From positions 682,001-746,000 of the forward strand of contig CAVRSD010000005.1 of the NCBI GenBank assembly GCA_963723765.1: 64,000 bases of DNA, in the 5' to 3' direction. This DNA is from DATBAX01 sp963723765. Lineage in GTDB: Bacteria > Acidobacteriota > Terriglobia > Terriglobales > Acidobacteriaceae. The notes beneath the pieces were generated by a model, which was given only the letters and a program-made list of their open reading frames with translations, had not been told where the DNA came from and did not search any database. Positions 41,445-51,078 of the stretch are shown piece after piece; the first letter of the stretch is position 1, and each line of letters starts with the position of its first letter. The position numbers and the translations under genes are program-made.

Positions 41445-42935
41445 ATGGCGGAAGACCTGAGACTCGTTCCGAGAACCGTACGGACGCCTTCGTTGACGTT
41501 GCGCGATGTGGCGGCCGTGCTGTTTCGGCAACGCCGGTTAGTCGTCATTACTTTTGCGATGATTTTTTTGGGGGGCATGCTTTACCGTTTGTTTTCCCCG
41601 TCCTATCAAGCCGAAATGAAGGTGCTGGTGCGGCGGGGACGCGTGGATCCGGTCATGACGCCCACGCCGACGCAAACGCCGCTGTTCGAACATGAAGAGG
41701 TCACGGAAGAAGCGCTGAATTCCGAAGTTGTGCTTCTTCTCGACGAGGACACATTGCAAACCGTGGTGAAGACTTCCGGGCTGATCGCCAAAGACGACTC
41801 CTGGTTCTGGAAATTGGTGGGAGAGAGCAAAGACGAACGGCTGGCCCGAGAGGTTCGCCGCCTTAGCCGCAAACTGGAGGTCGAACCGGTGCGAAAGTCG
41901 ACTTTGATCACGGTCACTTATGAATCTTCGAATCCAGTGCAGGCGGAAAGGGTTCTTCGGTGCCTCGCGCAAGCTTATCTCGACCGGCACCTGCGAGTCC
42001 GGCGGACGCCGGGGCAGCTCAATTTTTTTGAGCAGCAGATGGTGCAGGCGCGCCGGGGACTGGAAGACGCGCAGTTGCGGCTCATGGAATTCTCGCATGA
42101 CCAGGGCATCGTCGCAGCGGACCTGGAGCGCGACGTTACCTTGCAGAAGCTGCTCGAAACGGATGCCAGCGACCGGCAGACCAAGGTGTCAATCGCCGAA
42201 ACCGGACAGCGTATTCATGCGCTGCTGTTGAAGTTGAGCGTTCTACCGGAACGGACCACGACCCAGGTGCGCAGTTCAGATAACGCGGAATTGCTGGAAA
42301 ACATGAAGGCCAAGTTGCTCGACCTGGAGTTGAAGCGAACCGAACTGCTGGCAAAGTTTGAGCCTTCCTACCGGCTCGTTCAGGAAGTGGACCAGCAGAT
42401 TGCACAAACCAGGAAATCGATTACGGAGCAGGACCAGGCGCCGGTACTGCAAAAAACGGTTGACCAGGATCCCGACCACCAGTGGGCCCAGGCGGAACTG
42501 CTAAAAGCCGAGGTGGAACTGAGTGGTCTGCATGCGCGGGCGAGTGCGACCAACACTCTGCTGGGTAGTTATCGGGTCAACGCGCAACGCCTGGGCGACC
42601 ATGCCATCCAACAAGATGAACTGATGCGGACTCTCAAAGCGGCGGAAGACAAGTATTTGTTGTACGCGAACAAACGAGAAGAGGCACGGATTGGCGATGC
42701 CATGGACCAACAGGGCATCCTGAATGTCGCGATCGCGGAGCCACCTACAGTTCCAGCGCTGCCGCAGTGGTCCATTCTGGCTTTCGGACTAACCAGTTTT
42801 GTATTCGCGGGAACGGTGAGCACGGGACTGGCTTTCGCCGTCGATTATCTGGACCCGGCATTTCGAACTCCCGATGAAGTCGTTGCCTATTTGGGTGCTC
42901 CGGTGCTGGCTTCTTTGCCCAGCAGGAACAGTTAG
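41445..42935 (+). CDS. Wzz/GumC-type chain-length regulator
   Basis: About 496 residues. TM1 (LVVITFAMIFLGGMLYRLF) and TM2 (WSILAFGLTSFVFAGTVSTG) flank a large periplasmic, mostly coiled-coil domain (FEQQMVQARRGLEDAQLRLM, ELLENMKAKLLDLELKRTEL). The end FRTPDEVVAYLGAPVLASLP is the usual contact with a BY-kinase-like partner, though no tyrosine cluster follows. The start is uncertain: ATG 41445 and TTG 41427 are in frame, while a well-placed AGGA serves ATG 41414 in another frame. It sets polymer length with the next protein. Confidence 0.87.
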   Translation: MAEDLRLVPRTVRTPSLTLRDVAAVLFRQRRLVVITFAMIFLGGMLYRLFSPSYQAEMKVLVRRGRVDPVMTPTPTQTPLFEHEEVTEEALNSEVVLLLDEDTLQTVVKTSGLIAKDDSWFWKLVGESKDERLAREVRRLSRKLEVEPVRKSTLITVTYESSNPVQAERVLRCLAQAYLDRHLRVRRTPGQLNFFEQQMVQARRGLEDAQLRLMEFSHDQGIVAADLERDVTLQKLLETDASDRQTKVSIAETGQRIHALLLKLSVLPERTTTQVRSSDNAELLENMKAKLLDLELKRTELLAKFEPSYRLVQEVDQQIAQTRKSITEQDQAPVLQKTVDQDPDHQWAQAELLKAEVELSGLHARASATNTLLGSYRVNAQRLGDHAIQQDELMRTLKAAEDKYLLYANKREEARIGDAMDQQGILNVAIAEPPTVPALPQWSILAFGLTSFVFAGTVSTGLAFAVDYLDPAFRTPDEVVAYLGAPVLASLPSRNS

Positions 42936-42962
42936 GGGATTCGCTGTCAGACGAGGAGAACC

Positions 42963-43694
42963 ATGAATACATTTGCCGATTGGCAACAACCCGCGTTGGA
43001 ACCCGAAGTCTCCGCGCCACAAACGCAAGAGCGGGAAACATCCTTTCCCTGTGAACAGAGTGCATGGGACCCAATTCGCTTTGGCGAGGAACAGATACGT
43101 TCTCTGGTAAGCCAGGTTTTTCTGCCGGGACGACCCAAGCCGGCGCGGCAAGTGGTGTTCAGCGCCGTGGACAGCGATACCAACGTCGCGACGATCTGCA
43201 TGCAGGTTGGCCAAGTGCTTTCTGAGCGGGTTTCGGGAAGCGTGTGCGTGGTGCAATCGAATTTTCACCTGCGCGCGGATGAAGTGGTCGCAAAAGCGCA
43301 CCGCACGCGAGCATTCGGAGAAGAGAAATTCGGCTCTCTGCGGAGCTCGTCGCGGCGTTTGTCCAGCAATCTGTGGCTGGTTCCCGCAGACATTTTCGCG
43401 GAGGGAAATGGATCTGCTTTCTCCACACAGCCACTGTCGGGACGAGTGGCGGAATTGCGTCTCGATTTCGATTATGCGGTTTTGTGTGGGCCGCCGGCGG
43501 GTCATTGCAGTCAGGCCGCTTTGTTAGGTCACCTTTGCGATGGGATAGTTTTGGTGTTGGACGCCAATTCGACCCGGCGTGTGGCTGCCCAAAAAGTGAA
43601 GGAAGCGCTCTATGCAGCAAACGCGCGGCTGCTGGGAACTGTCTTGAACGAGCGAACATTTCCGATCCCGGATGGAATTTATAGGAAGTTGTAG
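42963..43694 (+). CDS. CpsD/BY-kinase-like protein with lost Walker A
   Basis: 243 residues with the fold outline of CpsD-like partners of Wzz proteins: EEQIRSLVSQVFLP, then VVFSAVDSDTNVATICMQVG, FDYAVLCGPPAG (Walker B-like position) and DGIVLVLDANSTRRVAAQKV, then LLGTVLNER. Where true kinases have a Walker A (GxxGxGKST) this has AVDSDTNVAT, with no glycine-lysine, and there is no C-terminal tyrosine cluster. It is probably a catalytically dead structural regulator. It follows the Wzz gene by 27 bases. Confidence 0.72.
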   Translation: MNTFADWQQPALEPEVSAPQTQERETSFPCEQSAWDPIRFGEEQIRSLVSQVFLPGRPKPARQVVFSAVDSDTNVATICMQVGQVLSERVSGSVCVVQSNFHLRADEVVAKAHRTRAFGEEKFGSLRSSSRRLSSNLWLVPADIFAEGNGSAFSTQPLSGRVAELRLDFDYAVLCGPPAGHCSQAALLGHLCDGIVLVLDANSTRRVAAQKVKEALYAANARLLGTVLNERTFPIPDGIYRKL

Positions 43695-43834
43695 AAGCCG
43701 TTTACAGCACGGTGGGTACCCTGGTTCACGAATTTCGCTGGCCTGTTACGCACTGGAACGAATTGTGGCAAACCGATCAAAAACGCATTTGGGGCTGAAA
43801 TAGCAGAGCTTTGCCCGGTGGAGATTCCAGTTCG

Positions 43835-44365
43835 ATGACAATCCCTGAGCAGTTGGCGCCGCGAACCCTGGCCGCAGCACAATGGTATGCAATCCAGACG
43901 CGATATCGTTCCGAAAGGAAAGTCGCAGCCTCACTGCAAAGCCAGGGCGTGGAAACCTTTCTTCCACTGCTGGAAGAAATCCACCACTGGAGCGACCGCC
44001 AAATGCCGGTGGACACTCCGCTGTTCTCGGGCTACGGGTTTGTGCGTGTAATTCTGTCCCCCGGATCACGGCTGGGAGTGCTGCGCACCAGGGGCGTGAT
44101 TCGATTTGTGGCCTGCGGTGGAGAAGCAACTCCCATTCCTTCGGGGCAAATTGAAGATCTGCAGATGCTGCTATCGCGAAAGGTTCCTTGTGCACTGCAT
44201 GCCTTCCTCAAGATTGGGCAGCAGGTCAGAATTCGGGGCGGATGCCTGAATGGGTTGCAGGGAATTCTCGAACAAAATGGAGAGAAGAGCCTGGTGATCT
44301 CCATCGAATCCATTCAACGCTCGGTTTCCATCAAGATTGCAGGGTACGAACTAGAACTGATCTGA
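43835..44365 (+). CDS. NusG/RfaH/UpxY-like specialised antiterminator
   Basis: 176 residues. NGN domain: AQWYAIQTRYRSERKVAASL, ETFLPLLEEIHHWSDRQ, FSGYGFVRVILSPGSRLGVL. The KOW-like C-terminal part is KIGQQVRIRGGCLNGLQGIL. Operon-specific NusG paralogues of this kind help RNA polymerase through long polysaccharide operons. It is encoded inside the operon it probably serves, and a leader hairpin lies at 40517-40567. ATG 43835 with GGAG about 11 bases upstream; TTG 43811 is an alternative. Confidence 0.87.
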   Translation: MTIPEQLAPRTLAAAQWYAIQTRYRSERKVAASLQSQGVETFLPLLEEIHHWSDRQMPVDTPLFSGYGFVRVILSPGSRLGVLRTRGVIRFVACGGEATPIPSGQIEDLQMLLSRKVPCALHAFLKIGQQVRIRGGCLNGLQGILEQNGEKSLVISIESIQRSVSIKIAGYELELI

Positions 44366-44461
44366 AAGTGGCTTCCCCCTCCAGAATTAAGCTTGAGCCT
44401 TCCAGCCGCCGGCTGGTCGGTACTCCCAGGCTCGCTCCAGTCGTGCCGTTGCAGAGGCCGG

Positions 44462-45988
44462 ATGTTTTGCGCAAGAAAGCGCAGTCCATTGCCCAAGATG
44501 CAAGATTTTGGACTGAGTCATCGGTTGGCATACAGCAGAAGCGGAAGATCCCGCAAGTGCTGGCGAAGTTCTTGCTGCCGCAGGATTGTGTTTCACGATC
44601 ATGGGTTACGACAAACAGCCAGCTTACTTGCTGATTTTGCTTGCGTTGCTTTGAACTTCGTCGTGATCAGCCATGTGAGGACGCTGTGGAGTTTGGTTCT
44701 CTATCAGAATGTATCGACCCCTGTTCGCCTGTTTCCTTCATCCTCGGAGTGCGGAGCCGTTCTCATCTACGGGATTTTGTTTGCACTGTTGGGATATTCG
44801 GAACGGTTGTACTGCGCCGAGACCCTCCGAGATCCAGAGGAACTAAAAATCATCCTCGGGAAAGTCGGGGTGTGGTCGACCTTCCTGGCAATTGGGGTGG
44901 TGCAATTTGCCGGAGGTCATACGGTTTCGTGCGCAACACTTGCGGCCGGAACCGCACTCAATTACCTGGCGATGCTCGGTTGGAGGCATTGGTGGCAATG
45001 GCGGCTCGCCCAAAACAATCATGACAAACGCAATGTGCTGATTGTTGGAGCGGGAAATCTGGGGCGGAAAGTAGCAACGTGGTTAGAGCAAGACCATCCC
45101 TGTGGGCGAGCGGTCGTGGGGTTTCTGGACAACGACAAGCCGGTGGGAGGCGATGTTCTCGGGAGGATCCAGGATCTCGCCCGGATTGCGCGCGCAGAAT
45201 TTGTGGACGAAATCATTGTGGCGCTGCCCCATCAATATGATCTGGCGAAGATTGTGATTGGCGTAGCTCGACGGAATGGGCTCAACATCAAGCTGGTTCC
45301 GGACCTTCCCGGGCTTGAAACCCAGCCTATGGCGTTGGAGGATTGCGGCGGCGTTCCATTGTTGACGGTGCACGAAGAATTGGCGCCGGAGCTGGGTCTT
45401 TTTCTGAAACGGACTCTGGATGTCATGCTTTCGCTAGTCGGGCTTGTCGTAACAGCGCCATTGCTGGCCGCCGTTGCTCTGGTAATCAAGCTGGACTCGC
45501 CGGGCCCGGTTTTCTATCGAGCGCCACGGGTGGGGAAAAAGGGAAAGCGGTTTCTTTGTCAAAAGTTTCGCACCATGGTGACCGACGCTGACAGGAGAAA
45601 AGAACTCCTGCGCGCGCGCAACGAACGCCATGGGGCTTGTTTCAAGATCGCCAATGATCCGCGCATCACGCGAGTAGGACGATTCCTGCGTCGCTACAGC
45701 CTGGATGAGTTGCCTCAGCTTTGGAACGTATGGTGCGGAGATATGAGTTTAGTGGGGCCTCGTCCGCATCCGCTCGATGACTTTGAACAATACGATCTGG
45801 AAGACCTGAGGCGGCTCGAGGTCACGCCTGGAATCACGGGTCTGTGGCAGGTAACAGCGAGACGTGACCCGTCCTTCGAGCGGAATGTAGCCCTTGACGT
45901 GGAATATATCGAGCACTGGAATTTGTGGATGGACTTGCGGATTCTGTGCAAAACAGTTTCGGTGGTTCTGCAAGGAAGCGGCGTGTGA
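44462..45988 (+). CDS. WbaP/CpsE-like initiating phosphoglycosyltransferase
   Basis: About 508 residues. Several N-terminal TM helices (SLLADFACVALNFVVISHV, VLIYGILFALLGY), a Rossmann-like CoA-binding-type domain (VLIVGAGNLGRKVATWLEQD), then the bacterial sugar transferase domain: RTLDVMLSLVGLVVTAPLLA, PVFYRAPRVGKKGKRF, KFRTMVTDADRRKELLR, RRYSLDELPQLWNVW, GDMSLVGPRPHP and PGITGLWQVT. It transfers a sugar phosphate to undecaprenyl phosphate and starts the repeat unit. The start is unclear: ATG 44462 (AGAGG upstream) and TTG 44393 are in frame. The N-terminal 60 residues look unlike the family, and another frame there is equally open. Confidence 0.88.
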   Translation: MFCARKRSPLPKMQDFGLSHRLAYSRSGRSRKCWRSSCCRRIVFHDHGLRQTASLLADFACVALNFVVISHVRTLWSLVLYQNVSTPVRLFPSSSECGAVLIYGILFALLGYSERLYCAETLRDPEELKIILGKVGVWSTFLAIGVVQFAGGHTVSCATLAAGTALNYLAMLGWRHWWQWRLAQNNHDKRNVLIVGAGNLGRKVATWLEQDHPCGRAVVGFLDNDKPVGGDVLGRIQDLARIARAEFVDEIIVALPHQYDLAKIVIGVARRNGLNIKLVPDLPGLETQPMALEDCGGVPLLTVHEELAPELGLFLKRTLDVMLSLVGLVVTAPLLAAVALVIKLDSPGPVFYRAPRVGKKGKRFLCQKFRTMVTDADRRKELLRARNERHGACFKIANDPRITRVGRFLRRYSLDELPQLWNVWCGDMSLVGPRPHPLDDFEQYDLEDLRRLEVTPGITGLWQVTARRDPSFERNVALDVEYIEHWNLWMDLRILCKTVSVVLQGSGV

Positions 45989-47331
45989 AGAATCTACAAC
46001 AGGTCGAATGGGAAGCGGATTTGGTGCGGTCAGAGCGTACTCCTCCGCGCTTATGGGTGGGTGAGGTAACCCAATGGAGTGCGGTCACAGCTTTCCGGCC
46101 ACTGCATGCGTTGATGGCCTCGCCTTCTCTGCTCTTTTTGGGGACGCTGACGATCATGCTGTTCCGTCCCCCAGACGTGCAGTTTTATTCACTGGATCGT
46201 ATTGCGCTTCTCTTGCTGATCTTTGTAGTGCTGCTGCGCGCGTTGGCGTTGCGCCAGCCTCTTTGGGTGGCTGGCCCGGTGACATGGCCGATGCTGGGGT
46301 TACTTTTGCTGGGACTTTGGGGCGTCCTGTCGCAGTCCTACGAGCCAGACAACTGGAGTTTGTTCGCCGCAAAATGGGTCGTGCCTTTCGCGCTGTATCA
46401 CCTGGCTGGATTTGTTTTCGACGATGCAGCGTCTCTGAGAAAGTTTGAGACATTTGCGTTAGTGGTGCTGGGATATTTGAGTGTGATCGCCATCCTGTTC
46501 TTGTGCGATGCGAAATCATTTATCTTTCCTCGCTACATTCTGGATGAGAGCCTCGGCATTCATGTGGATCGCGCGCGCGGGCCGTTTCTGCAAGCCGTTG
46601 CCAACGGCGTTACCTTAAATGTTCTCGGACTGATCGCTTTGGATTCATTTCGCCGGCACCGGTTACGGGGATTGCTGGCATTCCTGTTTTTTCTCGCGCT
46701 GCCATTGGCGGTGCTGGCAACAAAGACTCGCGCGGTGTGGATAGCGTTCGCGGGATCCATCATGGCATTGCTTCTCATTTCTTCAAGTTTGCGGATAAGG
46801 CGCGCCTGTCTTTGCCTGGTCCTCGCGGGTGGCGCTGGTCTTCTGCTAACCGTAAGTCTGGGAGAGGTGAGCAGTTCACTGGGCGACCGGGTCCAGGAAC
46901 GTGGGCCGGTTGAATTCCGCATGGGCATGTATCGGGCGGGCTGGGAAATGTTTCGTGAAAAGCCGCTGATTGGATGGGGAGCAAAACCTGTCCAGGCAGA
47001 ACTGGCCAAACGCATCAGTGACTTTCATCCGCCGGTTTACCTTTTTCATAACACCTATCTCGAAATAGCGGTCGAGCATGGATCGTTAGGACTGGCCTTG
47101 TACGCATGGATGTTTGTTGATCTTTTCCGGCTTGGCCGCAAGAGAGCCAAGGCAGAAGTCCCGACGGATGGAGCGTTTCTGGACGGGCAATTCCGCGAAA
47201 TCTGGCCGGTCTTAGTGGTTGTGTATCTGGTTAATGCCAGTTTTGTAGTTATGAACTATCAATTCGTGAACGGATTGTTATTCACACTCGCGGGAATGCT
47301 TGCGTCTCAGAATCGGCGTGCTCGAGCCTAA
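45985..47331 (+). CDS. O-antigen ligase/polymerase-like membrane protein (Wzy/WaaL family)
   Basis: 448 residues, about ten or more TM segments (LLFLGTLTIMLFRP, IALLLLIFVVLLRALAL, LAFLFFLALPLAVLA, IAFAGSIMALLLISSS). The O-antigen-ligase signature is FRMGMYRAGWEMFREKPLIG with WG, then FHNTYLEIAVEHGSLGLALY. The GTG start overlaps the stop of the transferase gene (GTGA), with AAGGA in front. It probably polymerises the repeat unit in the periplasm. Confidence 0.87.
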   Translation: MKNLQQVEWEADLVRSERTPPRLWVGEVTQWSAVTAFRPLHALMASPSLLFLGTLTIMLFRPPDVQFYSLDRIALLLLIFVVLLRALALRQPLWVAGPVTWPMLGLLLLGLWGVLSQSYEPDNWSLFAAKWVVPFALYHLAGFVFDDAASLRKFETFALVVLGYLSVIAILFLCDAKSFIFPRYILDESLGIHVDRARGPFLQAVANGVTLNVLGLIALDSFRRHRLRGLLAFLFFLALPLAVLATKTRAVWIAFAGSIMALLLISSSLRIRRACLCLVLAGGAGLLLTVSLGEVSSSLGDRVQERGPVEFRMGMYRAGWEMFREKPLIGWGAKPVQAELAKRISDFHPPVYLFHNTYLEIAVEHGSLGLALYAWMFVDLFRLGRKRAKAEVPTDGAFLDGQFREIWPVLVVVYLVNASFVVMNYQFVNGLLFTLAGMLASQNRRARA

Positions 47332-47409
47332 TTTTCTTCCCACAAACTGACTTAGTTTCGGGCTGCGATAGCTGTTCCTCTGCGCTGTGCCTTCCGGAAG
47401 CTACTGGGC

Positions 47410-48651
47410 ATGCCAACGATCGCCTACATTGCGAACCAATTTCCGTCTCCGGTCGAACCTTACGTAATGGAAGAAATCCTGGAGCTGTGCAGATGCGGAG
47501 TCAGGGTAATTCCCTGCAGCGTACGCGTTCCCGAGGAAACCATCAGCGAAGAATTGATGTCATTCTCAGCGGAAACTCTTTACCTGCAACCCTTGCGATT
47601 CGGACTGCTGATGAGTGCTGCGGGGCTGTGTTTCAGGCAACGAAAAGTGCTTGCGGACTTATTGAAGCGCGTCGTCCTGTGCGGGAAAGAATCCCCGGCT
47701 CAGCGGATACGCACGCTACTGCACACCTGGCTGGGAGCGTACTATGCGCTGCTGCTCCGGCGACGTGGCGTGGAACACATTCATGTGCATCACGGATATT
47801 TCGGGTCATGGGTTGCGATGATCGCTGCACGGTTGTTGGGAATCAGCTTCAGCATGACATTGCATGGCTCCGATCTATTGCTCCATCCTCGGTATTTGGA
47901 AACGAAATTGAAGCATTGCAAGTTTTGCGTGACCATTTCGGAGTTCAATTGCACACAGATTCTTGAACGTTATCCGGAGTGCGATCCGTCCAAAATTCTG
48001 GTTCTGCGGTTGGGAGTCTCTCTACGGGCGGAAACTCGGCCGGCACTGGAAAATCCTTCGCCGGACTCTGTGGTAGTCATGCTTGCGGTCGGACGACTCC
48101 ATTCCGTTAAAAATCATACATTTCTGTTACGGGCGTGCCGCCAGTTAAAAGATCGCGGCATTCGCTTCGTCTGCCAGATCGCGGGCGAAGGCGATGAGCA
48201 CGCGTCGTTGGAGCGGCTCGTCCATTACCTGGATCTACAGGCAGAAGTGCAACTACTGGGACATTTGTCCCGAGATCAACTGCATGCTTGTTATGAGAAT
48301 GCCACTCTGGTTGTGCTTACCAGCCACAGCGAAGGTATCCCGTTGGTGCTCATGGAGGCAATGGTGCGAGGCAAGATCGTTCTGGCGCCTAGGATTACAG
48401 GGGTCCCTGAACTTGTACAGCATGGTAAAACCGGATTTCTGTATCGTCCGGGATCCCTTGAAGATTTTGTTACCCAAGTAGAACGAATCAGTAAATCCCA
48501 ATCCACTCTCGGTCCGATCCGGAATGCAGCGCGTCAACATGTGATCGAGCATTTTAATCGCGAGAAGAATGTTGCGGCATTCGGAAAGAACTTTCTCGGA
48601 CGCGTGGGAACGATGGAAACCAAACTCTATGAGAATCCTGTACTGCAATAA
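47410..48651 (+). CDS. GT4 family glycosyltransferase
   Basis: 413 residues, GT-B fold. The N-terminal domain has IHVHHGYFGSWVAMIAARLL and MTLHGSDLLLH. The C-terminal domain has VVMLAVGRLHSVKNHTFLLR, QIAGEGDEHASLERLVHYLD, LLGHLSRDQLHACYENATLV, and the nucleotide-sugar E-x7-E element HSEGIPLVLMEAMVRGK. It adds a sugar to the lipid-linked repeat unit; donor unknown. Its 3' end overlaps the next gene by 23 bases. Confidence 0.9.
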   Translation: MPTIAYIANQFPSPVEPYVMEEILELCRCGVRVIPCSVRVPEETISEELMSFSAETLYLQPLRFGLLMSAAGLCFRQRKVLADLLKRVVLCGKESPAQRIRTLLHTWLGAYYALLLRRRGVEHIHVHHGYFGSWVAMIAARLLGISFSMTLHGSDLLLHPRYLETKLKHCKFCVTISEFNCTQILERYPECDPSKILVLRLGVSLRAETRPALENPSPDSVVVMLAVGRLHSVKNHTFLLRACRQLKDRGIRFVCQIAGEGDEHASLERLVHYLDLQAEVQLLGHLSRDQLHACYENATLVVLTSHSEGIPLVLMEAMVRGKIVLAPRITGVPELVQHGKTGFLYRPGSLEDFVTQVERISKSQSTLGPIRNAARQHVIEHFNREKNVAAFGKNFLGRVGTMETKLYENPVLQ

Positions 48652-51061
48652 ATATAACTTTCCCTTCAGCGGCACTGAAGTTTACCTCTTCCAACTCATG
48701 AAAATGATGCGCGCACAAGGTCATGAAGTGGCGCTGTTCTCCATGGCCAACCCGCGCGGCCAAACCACGCCCTATGACCAACACTTCATGCCCTCTGTCG
48801 ATTTCAAGAAAGAAAAAGTTGGGATTCTAGAGCGGGCCAAACTGGCGGCCCATGCCGTCTATTCGCGTGAGGCGCGGTGGCGCTTGCGGCGCATGATTGC
48901 CGATTTTCAACCTGATGTGGCCCATGTCCGGAACATTTATCACCATCTATCTCCGTCGATCCTGTGGGAACTGAAAAAACAAAGTATTCCAGTGTTGTAT
49001 CACCTGAACGACTTCAAGCTGCTCTGCCCCAGCTACAACCTGGTGGCGAAAGGCGCGGCGTGTGAGCGCTGCCGCGGAGGCAAGTTCTGGCGCGTAATGA
49101 AGGAAGGATGTTATACGGGACCACCGGGCGCGACCGCGCTGCTGGCAACCGAAGCCTACGTCCACAAGTGGCTGCGAACCTACCAGACTTGCGTGGACCA
49201 ATTTCTGGCACCCAGCCGTTTTGTGAAAGAAAAGCTGATTGAGCATGGGTGGGACGCCAGCAGAATTGAAGTGATCCCTCATTTTCAAGAATTGTCTGAG
49301 CGAGTTCCTCGTGGTGTTGCTGCCGATGCACCCATCCTTTATTTCGGGCGGCTTTCTCCAGAAAAGGGACTAACCGATCTTTTGCGCGCGATGCAGCGCC
49401 TTCCTCATATCTGCTTGCGCATCGCAGGCGAGGGACCACAACGAGGCGAACTTGAGATACTCGCAAGAGAGTTGGGTTTGGCAAATGTCGAATTCGTAGG
49501 CCGGGTGGGAGGCGTTGTCCTGGATGAAATGATCGCCGGGGCCCGGTTCACGGTTTTGCCAACTCGCGCATACGAAACATTCGGCAAAAGCATTCTTGAA
49601 TCTTACGCATGGGGACGAGCGGTTGTAGCGTCCGATCTCGGCTCGCGGCGGGAATTGGTGCACGAGGGCGCAACAGGACTGCTATTCCGTCCGGGAGACA
49701 TCGATCACCTCGTGGAGGTGATCTCTTTTCTCGACCAGAGGCCCGGGCTCGCGGCCCAAATGGGAGAGGCCGGACGGATCCTCGTACGCCAGCAATACAC
49801 AGCCGAAAGACATTATCTGGATCTCACGCGATTGTATGAGCGGATGACTCTTCGGCAAAGAAGGTCGGCCGTTGAAGTTGCGCCAGTGAAAGCGGTGCCA
49901 CTGAACATCGCATTCATTGGAGGCCGGGGAGTGATGTCGAAATACAGTGGGATTGAAACCTACTATGAAGAGGTCGGGCAGCAACTTGCGACCATGGGGC
50001 ACAAGGTCACGGTTTACTGCCGAACCTACTTCACTCCGGCACAACGCGAGCATCTTGGGATGCGGCTGGTTCGGTTGCCTACAGTGCGGTCGAAGCATTT
50101 CGAAACCGCCGTACATACATTGTTAAGCACGGCCCATGCCATGTTCAGCAAGTGCGACATTGTGCATTACCACGCGCTGGGTCCGGCCTTGTTCTCTTTT
50201 TTTCCGCGCCTGGTGGGGAAAAAGACGATTGTGACAGTGCAGGGATTGGATTGGAAACGCAAGAAGTGGGGACGGTTCGCGGCTGCTGTGCTTCGCCTGG
50301 GCGAAAGGGCCGCCGTCCTACTTCCGGACGCAACCATGGTGGTGTCCGGCACTCTGCGACAACACTATCAATCGCAATATGGGGCTCAGACAATTTATGT
50401 GCCGAATGGAACCAGGATGCGAGAGCGGCGACCGTCACCACGGCTCAAGGAATGGGGTATTGAGGCCGGCAACTACATTCTTTTCTTGGGACGGCTTTCC
50501 CCGGAGAAGAATTGCCACTTGTTGATTGAGGCCTACAAGAAAATTGCGACGCCGGTGAAATTGGTGCTGGCTGGGGGATCGAGCTATACGGAAGAGTATG
50601 CGACTCAATTACGTAATCATGGCGACGATCGAATTCGCCTGCTTGACTGGACTTCGGGAAAAGCGCTCGAGGAATTGCTGACCAATGCCATGCTTTTTGT
50701 GCTCCCGTCGGATATCGAAGGAATGTCGCTCGCGTTGCTCGATGCCATGGGAGCGGGTGTCTGCGTGCTAGCCAGCGATATCCCGGAGAATGTCGAGGTC
50801 GTCGAAGGAGCGGGCTTTACTTTCCAGCGCGGCGATGTGGGCGATCTGCAGCGTATGTTGGCGTTGCTCATTTCCGATCCCGAGATGCGCGAAGTAGCCG
50901 TACATGCGGCCCGGGAGAGAGTCCGCAACGGTCATTTGTGGCCGAAAATCGCGGTACAGATTGAGAAGGTTTATCGGAGAGTTCTAGCGCCGAGGGTAGG
51001 AGTTGATGCAGCGGCGACTGGAGATGCAGCTGAAGTTGGAACCAGAGAGCGGGCGGCTTGA
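48629..51061 (+). CDS. Fused double GT4 glycosyltransferase
   Basis: 810 residues with two complete GT-B enzymes in one chain. First unit: about 1-400, SGTEVYLFQLMKMMRAQGHE, YFGRLSPEKGLTDLLRAMQR, AYETFGKSILESYAWGRAVV. Second: about 425-785, IAFIGGRGVMSKYSGIETYY, FLGRLSPEKNCHLLIEAYKK and DIEGMSLALLDAMGAGVCVL. Each keeps its own E-x7-E motif, so both halves may be active and add two sugars in turn. The start at 48629 is chosen by homology (MRILYCNKYNFPFSGTEVYL) and lies inside the preceding gene. It ends 17 bases from the convergent lyase gene. Confidence 0.9.
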   Translation: MRILYCNKYNFPFSGTEVYLFQLMKMMRAQGHEVALFSMANPRGQTTPYDQHFMPSVDFKKEKVGILERAKLAAHAVYSREARWRLRRMIADFQPDVAHVRNIYHHLSPSILWELKKQSIPVLYHLNDFKLLCPSYNLVAKGAACERCRGGKFWRVMKEGCYTGPPGATALLATEAYVHKWLRTYQTCVDQFLAPSRFVKEKLIEHGWDASRIEVIPHFQELSERVPRGVAADAPILYFGRLSPEKGLTDLLRAMQRLPHICLRIAGEGPQRGELEILARELGLANVEFVGRVGGVVLDEMIAGARFTVLPTRAYETFGKSILESYAWGRAVVASDLGSRRELVHEGATGLLFRPGDIDHLVEVISFLDQRPGLAAQMGEAGRILVRQQYTAERHYLDLTRLYERMTLRQRRSAVEVAPVKAVPLNIAFIGGRGVMSKYSGIETYYEEVGQQLATMGHKVTVYCRTYFTPAQREHLGMRLVRLPTVRSKHFETAVHTLLSTAHAMFSKCDIVHYHALGPALFSFFPRLVGKKTIVTVQGLDWKRKKWGRFAAAVLRLGERAAVLLPDATMVVSGTLRQHYQSQYGAQTIYVPNGTRMRERRPSPRLKEWGIEAGNYILFLGRLSPEKNCHLLIEAYKKIATPVKLVLAGGSSYTEEYATQLRNHGDDRIRLLDWTSGKALEELLTNAMLFVLPSDIEGMSLALLDAMGAGVCVLASDIPENVEVVEGAGFTFQRGDVGDLQRMLALLISDPEMREVAVHAARERVRNGHLWPKIAVQIEKVYRRVLAPRVGVDAAATGDAAEVGTRERAA

Positions 51062-51078
51062 AGTCTTAACGTCAGTCA

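Noticed and set aside
41414..41695. 93-codon frame with a good ribosome site before the Wzz-like gene
   Set aside because: It runs in another frame through the conserved Wzz N-terminus, so it is not a separate gene; it does make the Wzz start uncertain.
44188..44634. Alternative frame over the antiterminator end and the transferase start
   Set aside because: The first part is a shadow of the NusG-like gene; the later part might be the true N-terminus of the transferase, but nothing decides this.
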